DNA of 64,000 bases from positions 1 to 64,000 of the forward strand of contig CAZHGD010000016.1 of the NCBI GenBank assembly GCA_964531735.1, given 5' to 3'. Under the pieces are notes generated by a model that saw only the letters and a program-made list of their open reading frames with translations, did not search any database and had not been told where the DNA came from. This DNA comes from CAZHGD01 sp964531735 (GTDB lineage Bacteria > Armatimonadota > UBA10988). A program made the position numbers and the translations under genes. This document shows, one piece after another, positions 52,541 to 60,132 of this stretch (position 1 is the stretch's first letter; every line of letters starts with the position of its first letter).

Positions 52541-55500
52541 CTACTTCACCGGTCCCGGCACCACCACCTTGACCTCCACCGGTGCGGTCACCTGGTAGCT
52601 GCCGTCGGCCTGCCGCGCGACGCTCACCGCATACGGCCAGATGACCTCGTCGCCGACGCCGTAGTCGTAGACGGTGAACCACGAGCCGACCGGGAACTCC
52701 TTGGCCAGTTGGTCCTTCTTCGCCGTCGGGCAAGCGTCGGCATCGAGGTGGGCCGCCGTGGCGTGGCGCACCTCGGCCAGGCGGTAGTCGGTGGTGCCGG
52801 CGGCGTTGATCAGGCGGGCGCCTTCGTAGTAGCCGTGGCCGTGCAGCACGAACGGCGTGCCGGTGAGCACCTGCTGGTCGTTGGTGCCGGTGACCTGGCC
52901 GGTGCCGACCACCGGGTCGTCGGCCAGTTGCAGTTCGGCCCCGTCGGTCGTGGCGGTGGCCGCCAGCACCTTCGCGGCCACTCTCCGGCGGCCGTTGACC
53001 AGGTGGATCACCGCGCCGACCATCGCCGCCGGCCGCGGTGGCGCGGGCGTGATGGTGATCGACGGTTTGGCGCGGTCGAGGCGAGCGATGCGGCCGCGGT
53101 ACTCCGGCTGCGCGAGCGTGAGGCCGAACTGGCCACGCGATAGGCGCGTGCCGCCGATCAGCGTCATGGTCACCGGCGCACCGTCGCGCTCGCCATAGAG
53201 GCCGAAGCGGCCGGCGAAGCGGAAGTCGCCTTCGGCGGTGCGCTCCACCGTCGGGTCGGCGGCGGCGAAGACGGTGTCGACGCGCGTGGCCGTGCGCAGG
53301 CGCGCGGCCACGGCGCCAAAGCCCGCTTCGTCGGTGCCGCTCAGCGCCAGCGGCGTGGCCTCCTGGATCACCGGGTTGCCGCGGTAGCTCTCCAGCAGGC
53401 TGACCACCTGCGAGCGGGCCGGCAGCTCGCCGCGGTGGTGCAGCATCAGCCATTTCATCTCATAGGGCGAGCCGCCCGAGGCCGCCTTGCCGTCGCAGAC
53501 GTTGACCTCCATCGGCTGGTCGCCGGCCCGCGCCGACAGCGAGGTCAGGCGCAGGTGCAGCCCGTCGCCGGTCTTCAGGGCCCAGTCAGCGTGCCACGGC
53601 TGCTCGGCGCGGCCTTTCTGCACGTTGTAGAGATGCGCGAAGACGAAGTTCTCACCGCGCCAGCCATAGGAGACGTGCTTGCTGCAACCGTTGGCCGCCA
53701 GCCACTTCTCATCGGCGTAGGGCACGTCGGGTCCGGCGAGGGTGCCGCTGCGCTGCGCCTTGAGCGTCAGGCCATGCGTGGTGAACTCGCCTTCCTGGCC
53801 GTGGAACGCCCACCAGTGGTCCTTGCCGCCGCTGAGCCGGTAGACATCGAGCGTGTACGAGTGGTCGGCGTCGACGTCGACCAGCGCCAGCAGGCGGCGC
53901 TGCCAGTGATCGGGCGAGCCGGGGCTCAGCCGGCCGTCGCGCCCCAGGCTGGCCACAGTGGTGGCGCGGGCCTCGGTCAGGTGGACCGGCCCGGCCTCGG
54001 CGAACAGCTCGCAGCGGCCGACCTGCGTGAGTTGCGGGAACTGCCGCGCCAGGTGGTGGCTCGACCACGAGTATTCCCACCAGCCCCAGTTGCGCGGATA
54101 GCCCATGTGGGTCAGCAGGACGCCCTGATGGGCCTGATAGCCGATGTCGAGCAGGTCATCCTGGTTGTGTCCGCGGGCCATGCCGTAGCGCAGCCAGAAG
54201 GCGCGCTTCGCGTCGCCCTGGCCGCCGCGCAGAATGGCCACGCCGTAGCCGTCGTGCAGCGAGCTGGCGTCGTTCCAGGTGTCGGGCCACTTGGCCGCCG
54301 CCGCCTCGACCTGCGCGCGCGTGAACGGGAACCCGGGCGAGGGTTGCCAAGCCGGGCTGCGCGCCAGGGCCCAGGCGAACTTCGGCTCGCCGAAGAGCTG
54401 GTAGGCGTGCTCGAAAGCGGCGAAGTCGGCGTCGTGGAAGGTGATCTTGGGCAGCTTCTGGTACTGCGGCCAGCCGCCGCCGTCGCCGATCTGCGGGAAC
54501 GAGCGGTCGATGGTGACGCTGTCCATGCAGAAGTCGAAGACGTTGCGATAGCGCCGCGACTTGCTGAGCGCGGGGTATTTGCTCTCGGGGTAGATCTCCG
54601 GGCGCAGTTGGCGTAAGTGCTCTATCGACGCGATGATCGGCCCGAGGGCCGTGACGTGCATGCTGTTGTAGCCACCGGTTGATTCGTAAGGGGCGCCGTC
54701 GCGGTAGAAGCCGTTGGGCACGAACACGCGCATCTTGCCTTCGCGGTCGTAGAGCCAGTCCATGAACTCGGCGCCGCGCCGGTAGTTCAGCACTTCGGCC
54801 GTGCGGGCGAAGGCGCGCTGATGGAACGGCTCGTTGGAGTCGATGGCGCCATCCATGGTGCCCTGCATCCAGACGGCGAACAGGTTCTCCTCGATGAAGC
54901 GGCGCACGTCCTCTGCGGTCTTGACCGCGAAGCCACGTCGTTGCAGGAACGGCACGATCTCAGTGTCGCGGGCCAGGTCGGGCCAGAGCAGATCGTAGCT
55001 CTCCGCGTAGGTCCACAGGTAGCTCGGCTGGTCGATGGGGTAGACGGTGAAGCCGGAGTGCGCGAGGTAGGGCCCGCTGCTGAACAGTCGCGGGCCGACA
55101 CGCGGCGCGAACGAGAAGTCGTTGTGGTGCCGGTGGTTGGTCATGGTGGCCAGATAGGCGTGTTCCACCGCCAGGCGGCACATGGCCACCAGCGCCTTGT
55201 GCAGGTAGCGCACGTCGCCGGTGGCCGCATACGAGCGCGCGCAGACCGGCGCGATGGACAGGAAGTAGTGGCAGTAGCGCTGGCTCAGCTCGGCGATGAA
55301 ACCGTAGCGCTCGCCGTTCTGGACGTAGCCGGCGCCGAGGCCGTCGTCGCAGAACGGACCACTGGTGAAGTCGCCGGCGGCGAAGTTGTTGCTCGGGTAG
55401 CGCTCGTGGCCCACCGGGCACTCGATCTGCCAACTCAGCGGCAGGTCGACCGGCTTGATCCACGGGTAGTAGGCCTGCTTCCGGTAGATCTCGGTGCCGT

Positions 55501-56086
55501 GCACGGGGCAGCCGTGGCTGACGTTGACCCAGTGCCAGCGCGGGATGGTGCTGTCGGGTTGCAGGTCCCAGAGCTCGTCATCGCTCCGATTGACGAACGC
55601 CGCACCGCCGCCGGGGGCGGCCTGCGGGTTCTTCACCAGGGCGTTGGCCGGTGTGACGGTGACGCCGTCCTTCAGCTCGGGCAGCGCCTCGCCCAGCGGC
55701 CAGCGGCGGGGCAGTTGGACGCTCTTGAGTTGGCGAGCGGCGCGCAGGTCGTCGTACGACCAGATGGGCAGCGTGATGGTCACCGGGCCGTCGGGCAGGG
55801 CGAAGACCAGGCTGGCGCCGGCCGACCGCGCGGTGGCCCGGAAGTAGTACCTGCGCTGATCGTCCTTGGCGGGCAGGCGCGTCTGGTCGAGCAGCTTGAT
55901 GCCCTCGGGCACCTGCACGGCGACGGCCGGTGCCGCCTGCGGCACGCGCAGGATGACCATGAACAGGCGGTCGACGCCGACCACGTCGGGCGCGTAGATG
56001 ACTCGCGGGTCGGGCTTGGCCTCGTCGGCGGTGGCCATGAGCAAGGGCAGCGTCAGGAGGGTCAACGGCAGCAGGTCGCAGCGCAT
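52541..56086 (-). CDS. Heparinase II/III-family protein (predicted polysaccharide lyase)
   Basis: 1181 residues with a signal peptide (LLPLTLLTLPLLMATA) and GGAGG close to the ATG. A beta domain (about 30-180) precedes a helical toroid (about 190-560, with PTPR-like GTMDGAIDSNEPFHQRAF and YESTGGYNSMHVTALGP). The lyase-type motif follows, GMARGHNQDDLLDIGYQAHQGVLLTHMG (His640), as in heparinase II/III and alginate/chondroitin lyases (PL12/15/17). The last 400 residues are a large beta-sandwich. It should cleave an acidic polysaccharide by beta-elimination outside the cytoplasm; the specific uronan is unknown. Confidence 0.82.
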   Translation of the reverse strand: MRCDLLPLTLLTLPLLMATADEAKPDPRVIYAPDVVGVDRLFMVILRVPQAAPAVAVQVPEGIKLLDQTRLPAKDDQRRYYFRATARSAGASLVFALPDGPVTITLPIWSYDDLRAARQLKSVQLPRRWPLGEALPELKDGVTVTPANALVKNPQAAPGGGAAFVNRSDDELWDLQPDSTIPRWHWVNVSHGCPVHGTEIYRKQAYYPWIKPVDLPLSWQIECPVGHERYPSNNFAAGDFTSGPFCDDGLGAGYVQNGERYGFIAELSQRYCHYFLSIAPVCARSYAATGDVRYLHKALVAMCRLAVEHAYLATMTNHRHHNDFSFAPRVGPRLFSSGPYLAHSGFTVYPIDQPSYLWTYAESYDLLWPDLARDTEIVPFLQRRGFAVKTAEDVRRFIEENLFAVWMQGTMDGAIDSNEPFHQRAFARTAEVLNYRRGAEFMDWLYDREGKMRVFVPNGFYRDGAPYESTGGYNSMHVTALGPIIASIEHLRQLRPEIYPESKYPALSKSRRYRNVFDFCMDSVTIDRSFPQIGDGGGWPQYQKLPKITFHDADFAAFEHAYQLFGEPKFAWALARSPAWQPSPGFPFTRAQVEAAAAKWPDTWNDASSLHDGYGVAILRGGQGDAKRAFWLRYGMARGHNQDDLLDIGYQAHQGVLLTHMGYPRNWGWWEYSWSSHHLARQFPQLTQVGRCELFAEAGPVHLTEARATTVASLGRDGRLSPGSPDHWQRRLLALVDVDADHSYTLDVYRLSGGKDHWWAFHGQEGEFTTHGLTLKAQRSGTLAGPDVPYADEKWLAANGCSKHVSYGWRGENFVFAHLYNVQKGRAEQPWHADWALKTGDGLHLRLTSLSARAGDQPMEVNVCDGKAASGGSPYEMKWLMLHHRGELPARSQVVSLLESYRGNPVIQEATPLALSGTDEAGFGAVAARLRTATRVDTVFAAADPTVERTAEGDFRFAGRFGLYGERDGAPVTMTLIGGTRLSRGQFGLTLAQPEYRGRIARLDRAKPSITITPAPPRPAAMVGAVIHLVNGRRRVAAKVLAATATTDGAELQLADDPVVGTGQVTGTNDQQVLTGTPFVLHGHGYYEGARLINAAGTTDYRLAEVRHATAAHLDADACPTAKKDQLAKEFPVGSWFTVYDYGVGDEVIWPYAVSVARQADGSYQVTAPVEVKVVVPGPVK

Positions 56087-56109
56087 GAGCGGCCTCCGGT
56101 TGCGCGCAG

Positions 56110-56118
56110 AGCGTAGCA
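56110..56118 (-). promoter_or_regulatory. Extended -10 element for the heparinase-like gene
   Basis: Minus-strand TGCTACGCT (56118-56110) fits TGn plus TACGCT, about 17 nt before the predicted leader and ATG at 56086. No good -35. Confidence 0.4.
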
Positions 56119-56156
56119 GATGCCGGGCCGGAGCGCCAGCGGATTGCCAGGTCAGT

Positions 56157-56186
56157 TTGACACGGTCCGGGGCCGATGACTATAAT
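56157..56186 (+). promoter_or_regulatory. Consensus sigma70 promoter of the membrane operon
   Basis: TTGACA (56157-56162) and TATAAT (56181-56186) are exact consensus hexamers with an 18-nt spacer. Transcription should start near 56193, so an in-frame ATG at 56176, which lies inside the promoter, cannot be used on this transcript. Confidence 0.85.
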
Positions 56187-56214
56187 CCGCGAGTTTGACG
56201 GGGTCGAAGAGGCG

Positions 56215-56700
56215 ATGCAGCGCATGGCCGACGCAGCCAACCAGGCGATGGCAACCGATGAACTGGTCTGGCGCACGCATCCGGCCGCAACGCAGCCCGG
56301 CAAGGCTGTCGCGGTGCTGGCCTACGTGGCCGCCGCGGGGGTGGCCGTGCAGGTCTGTTTCGGCACGCTCTGGATGACCGCCATCGGCTTGCTGGTGCTG
56401 GTCGTCGCGGCCCAGGAGTTCCTGTTCGTCACCACCTGTCGGGTCAACGACACCGGCGTCGAGCGCCGCGGCCTGTTCGGCGTCCAGCGGCTCACCTGGT
56501 CGCAGGTGCGCGCCGTGCATCGTGGGCCCGATGGCGTCAAGTTGAGCACGCTGGCCCGGGCCGGCTGGCTCGAGCCATACCGGGGGGTGTACCTGCCTTG
56601 TGGCGACCGGTGCGACGAAGTGCTCGGTTGGGTGACGCGCCACGTGGCCGGTGCGGCCGATCCAGAGGAGGTGCCCGGTGCTTCCGGACGCGCAGCCTGA
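56215..56700 (+). CDS. Small membrane protein with PH-like domain, first gene of the operon
   Basis: 161 residues from the ATG at 56215; AGAGG lies close upstream and Met17 (three codons on) is an alternative. An upstream in-frame ATG at 56176 overlaps the -10 box. Two adjacent membrane helices (about 33-75 of this product) are followed by a bacterial-PH-like segment (TTCRVNDTGVERRGLFGVQRLTWSQVRAVHRG). PH-like membrane proteins of this size often bind membrane complexes. It overlaps the next gene by 23 bases. Confidence 0.6.
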   Translation: MQRMADAANQAMATDELVWRTHPAATQPGKAVAVLAYVAAAGVAVQVCFGTLWMTAIGLLVLVVAAQEFLFVTTCRVNDTGVERRGLFGVQRLTWSQVRAVHRGPDGVKLSTLARAGWLEPYRGVYLPCGDRCDEVLGWVTRHVAGAADPEEVPGASGRAA

Positions 56701-56959
56701 GCCCTTGGATCCGCAAGCTGTGGCGCAGGCGATCTGCGACCGGGGTCTGGCGGTGCCGGCCGTGCTGTTCCTGGAGATGCACCGGCCGCTGGCCCACCTG
56801 GCCTCGCAGTTCCTGATTGTCGGCACGCCGTTCCTGGCGCCGCTTCTCGGCCTGGAACGGTTTGCGCAACTACGTCGGCTCCTGGCGGAGCCCGAATGCT
56901 ACGCCGCCTTCATCGCGGCGGTTGAGGCGCGGGCCGGTGCCGCCGAAGAGAGGGCCTGA
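56678..56959 (+). CDS. 93-residue hypothetical protein
   Basis: Starts at a GTG five bases after GAGGAGG, inside the end of the preceding gene. The product is short and moderately hydrophobic in the middle (HLASQFLIVGTPFLAPLLGL) but not clearly membrane-spanning. Its stop abuts the next start. No family recognised; conservation of the operon would support it. Confidence 0.55.
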   Translation: MLPDAQPEPLDPQAVAQAICDRGLAVPAVLFLEMHRPLAHLASQFLIVGTPFLAPLLGLERFAQLRRLLAEPECYAAFIAAVEARAGAAEERA

Positions 56960-57742
56960 ATGGAATACGCCAACCCCGCGTCGTATGTCCTCCTGCCGTT
57001 GCTGACCATCGGCATCCTCTACTGCATTTGGCGCGCCAACCGGGGCCATGAGCTGTACATCCGCCGGGTGCCGGGCGTCGACGCAATCGACGAGGTCGTC
57101 GGTCGGGCGGTCGAGTTGGGCCGACCGATGCTGTTCAGCGTCGGCTTGGGCGGCATCGACATGACCACGCTGCAGGCCATCAGCGTGATTGGCCATGTGG
57201 CCAAGCTTGCGGCGCGCTTCCGCGCGCGGGTGATCGTGCCGGTGGTCGAGCCGATGCTCATCCCCGTGGTGGAAGAGGCCGAGCGCGAGGCCTATGCGAC
57301 GCAGCGGGCCGAGGAAGCGTTCGACCCGAACGACATCCGATTCCTCTCCGGCGAGCAGTTCGCCTACGCGGCTGGTGTGGTCGGCATCATGCACCGCGAG
57401 CGGATCGGCGCGACGTTCTTCTTCGGCACCTTCGCCGCCGAATCGCTGGTCATGGCCGAGAGCGGGCAGGTGGTCGGCGCGGCACAGATCGCCGCCACAC
57501 CCGATTCCAACCAAATCCCGTTCTTCCTGGCCACCTGCGACTACACCATCATGGGCGAGGAGTACTACGCCACCACCGCGCTGCTGAGCGGTGATCCGGT
57601 GCTCAAGGGCAGCCTCGTCGGGCAGGACTGGGGCAAGCTGCTGCTCCTGGCGCTGATCCTGATCGGCGTCGTGCTGACCACCGCGCTCGGGCCGGAGCAC
57701 TTTCTGGTCCGCCTCTTCCAGGCCGCCAAAGGAGGCGAATGA
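56960..57742 (+). CDS. DUF6754-like membrane protein
   Basis: 260 residues, ATG directly after the previous stop. One N-terminal helix (about 7-25), a soluble middle part (RRVPGVDAIDEVVGRAVELGRPMLFSVGLGGID...ATFFFGTFAAESLVMAESG) and a C-terminal helix (about 225-245). The soluble part resembles DUF6754, which has no known function. The stop overlaps the next start. Confidence 0.72.
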   Translation: MEYANPASYVLLPLLTIGILYCIWRANRGHELYIRRVPGVDAIDEVVGRAVELGRPMLFSVGLGGIDMTTLQAISVIGHVAKLAARFRARVIVPVVEPMLIPVVEEAEREAYATQRAEEAFDPNDIRFLSGEQFAYAAGVVGIMHRERIGATFFFGTFAAESLVMAESGQVVGAAQIAATPDSNQIPFFLATCDYTIMGEEYYATTALLSGDPVLKGSLVGQDWGKLLLLALILIGVVLTTALGPEHFLVRLFQAAKGGE

Positions 57743-58599
57743 TGCCGCCCAAACCACCGTACCCGCCTGGCCTTGGCGAGGAGTGGTTGACCCGCAACGT
57801 CTTCACGGCCTTCCACGGCGCCTGGTTCTGGCTCGCGCTGATTGCGGTCGTCGTGCTGTTCTTCGGCACCTTGGCGCTGATGCAGAGCCTCGGTTCGGCG
57901 CAACGGCGCCACTTGACCGTCGCCTGCACCTTCGTCGCCGGCCTGTTCTACACGTTCACCTTCTTCCTGCCGGCCAAGGTCAACTACCTCAAGTCGTATG
58001 AGCAGCCGCTCGGCAGCTTCCTACTGGTCATGACCGGCTTCACCATCGGCCTGGGCGTGTTCAACCTGTTGTTGGTCCACGGCGGCACCTTGCTCCGCGC
58101 GCGGCCCGGCTGGGTCAACAGCCTGGCGTTCTTCATCGGCTTCGTGGGCATGACGGTGTTCGGCCTGTGGAACACCCAACTGCCCGAGGGCGCCGACCCG
58201 CACCGCCTGCCGCTGGCCGCGGCCGCGTTTCAGGTGCTGTTCAAGGGCTTGTTGACGCCACTGCAATCGACGACTTTTGCGCTGCTCGGCTTCTTCATCG
58301 TCTCCGCGGCCTACCGGGCGTTCCGGATCCGCTCGGTGGAGGCCGGACTGATGACCGTGGTGGCCTTCGTCGTGATGCTCGGGCAGGTGCCGCTGGGCCA
58401 GTTGCTGACCAGTTGGCTGCCGGCCACCGGCGTGCTCTCGTACCTGCGCATCGAGAACGTCACCAACTGGCTGTTGACGGTGCCGAACACGGCGGCCACG
58501 CGCGGCATCATGTTCGGGTCGGCCATCGGTGGGTTCGCCTTGTCGTTGCGCGTCTGGCTGTCGCTGGAGCGCGGCAGCTACTTCAGCAAGGAGTACTGA
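57742..58599 (+). CDS. Polytopic membrane protein (about eight helices)
   Basis: 285 residues. Two ATGs are adjacent, at 57739 and 57742; the second is preferred because it leaves six bases after GGAGG. Hydrophobic helices fall at about 27-47, 57-75, 88-110, 123-143, 160-185, 205-225 and 250-275. The sequence has no recognisable transporter motif. It is the main integral component of the operon. Confidence 0.7.
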   Translation: MPPKPPYPPGLGEEWLTRNVFTAFHGAWFWLALIAVVVLFFGTLALMQSLGSAQRRHLTVACTFVAGLFYTFTFFLPAKVNYLKSYEQPLGSFLLVMTGFTIGLGVFNLLLVHGGTLLRARPGWVNSLAFFIGFVGMTVFGLWNTQLPEGADPHRLPLAAAAFQVLFKGLLTPLQSTTFALLGFFIVSAAYRAFRIRSVEAGLMTVVAFVVMLGQVPLGQLLTSWLPATGVLSYLRIENVTNWLLTVPNTAATRGIMFGSAIGGFALSLRVWLSLERGSYFSKEY

Positions 58600-58602
58600 G
58601 CC

Positions 58603-59466
58603 ATGCTGCCACTCCTGGTGAAGCTGCGCCAGATTGACCGCCGCGTGATCAGCGGGCTGGTCATGCTGGTCCTGGTGACACCGCTGGTCTTCCGGCTGCA
58701 CCTGCCGGTGGTCGAGTTCCCGGCCACCGTGCAGCTCAAGGAGACCATCGACGCGGTGCCGCGCGACAAGCTGATCGTGCTGGCGATGGACTGGGACAGC
58801 TCCACGCGCGGCGAGTGCGGGCCGCTGACCACCAGCGTGATGGACTACCTGATGCGCGAGAACCGGCCGTTCGCCATCTTCTCGTTCATGCCGCAGGGCC
58901 CGGAGCTGTCACAGCAGATTGCCGAACACCTGGCCAAGCGCTACGGCAAGAAGTACGGCCAGCACTGGCTCAACTGGGGCTTCAACCCGAGCTACGCCAC
59001 CACGCTGATGGCGATGATGAACGACCTGCCGGGCACGCTGAAGACGGACATCCGCAAGGCCGACTTGCGATCGCATCCGCTGATGGCCGGCGTCCACACG
59101 CTCAAGGACGTCGGCCTGATCTACGAAGTCACGGGCACTGGCCTGCTCGACGTCTACATCCAGTACTGCGGCGGCGTACCGATGGCCCACGGCTGCACCG
59201 CGGTGATCGGGCCACAGCAGTACAACTACCTGCAGTCCGGCCAGATCAAGGGCTTGCTCGTCGGGCTGGGCGGCGCGGCGCAGTTCGAGAAGGTCAGCGG
59301 CTTCACCGATGACGCCGGCCGGCCGGGCGGAGTGGCGACGCAGCGGATGGGTTCGCAGTCGCTGGGCCACTTGCTGGTCATCCTGCTGATCATCCTGGGC
59401 AACCTGGGCGTCTGGGCCACCCGCAAGCTGGGCCTGTCCGAGACGCCGGTGGAGGTGGCGCCATGA
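58603..59466 (+). CDS. Membrane protein with soluble middle domain
   Basis: 287 residues, three bases after the previous stop. Membrane helices lie near each end (about 15-35 and 255-275) and flank a mixed alpha/beta domain (KLIVLAMDWDSSTRGECGPLTTSV, FSFMPQGPELSQQIAEHLAKRYG). The topology (two anchors around an extracytoplasmic domain) suggests a subunit of an envelope complex. No family recognised. Its stop overlaps the next ATG. Confidence 0.65.
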   Translation: MLPLLVKLRQIDRRVISGLVMLVLVTPLVFRLHLPVVEFPATVQLKETIDAVPRDKLIVLAMDWDSSTRGECGPLTTSVMDYLMRENRPFAIFSFMPQGPELSQQIAEHLAKRYGKKYGQHWLNWGFNPSYATTLMAMMNDLPGTLKTDIRKADLRSHPLMAGVHTLKDVGLIYEVTGTGLLDVYIQYCGGVPMAHGCTAVIGPQQYNYLQSGQIKGLLVGLGGAAQFEKVSGFTDDAGRPGGVATQRMGSQSLGHLLVILLIILGNLGVWATRKLGLSETPVEVAP

Positions 59467-60107
59467 CCTTCGCAGCCGACAGTGTCAACCTGGTGACCAC
59501 CTGGGTCGGCGCCATCGCGACCTTGGCCATCTTGTCGGTGGTGCTCAAGGAGAACCCGTTCTACCGGTTCTTCGAGCACCTGTTCATCGGCGTGGCCACC
59601 GGTTTCGGGATCGTCACCGTCTGGCGTGACGCGCTGAGCGAGAAGTGGTGGCAGCCGCTGTGCGAAGGGCACTGGTACTGGGTGCTGGCGCCGTTGGTGG
59701 CCTTGCTGTTCTATGCGGTCTACATCCCGAAGTACGCCTGGTTCAGCCGCTTCATCGTCAACGTGATGCTCGGGCTGGGCGCCGGCGAAGCGTTCCGCGG
59801 CTTCGCCAGCCAGGTCTTCCCGCAGGTGGCCAGGTCGTTCCTGCCGATTGTGCCGAGCGGCAAGACCAGCCTGGCGCTGGCGTTGAGCAACCTGGTCTTC
59901 GTGGTCACCTTGCTGGCGGTGATGACCTACTTCTTCTTCAGCTTCCGCCACAACAACAAGCTGGTCACGGGCACGTCGCGGCTGGGGCGCTGGCTGCTGA
60001 TGGTGGCTTTCGGCGCCATCTTCGGCAGCACCGTCATGGCCCGCTTCTCGCTGCTCATCGACCGCCTCCAGTTCCTGCTCGGCGACTGGCTGCACCTGGT
60101 CAAGTAG
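59463..60107 (+). CDS. Polytopic membrane protein (about six helices)
   Basis: 214 residues starting in an ATGA overlap. Hydrophobic segments at about 10-28, 40-55, 75-92, 135-165 and 180-200. It completes the six-gene operon; 25 bp later a methyltransferase gene starts. No known family. Confidence 0.68.
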   Translation: MTFAADSVNLVTTWVGAIATLAILSVVLKENPFYRFFEHLFIGVATGFGIVTVWRDALSEKWWQPLCEGHWYWVLAPLVALLFYAVYIPKYAWFSRFIVNVMLGLGAGEAFRGFASQVFPQVARSFLPIVPSGKTSLALALSNLVFVVTLLAVMTYFFFSFRHNNKLVTGTSRLGRWLLMVAFGAIFGSTVMARFSLLIDRLQFLLGDWLHLVK

Positions 60108-60132
60108 CGGCCGGTCCGGCCCGGAGTGTCGG

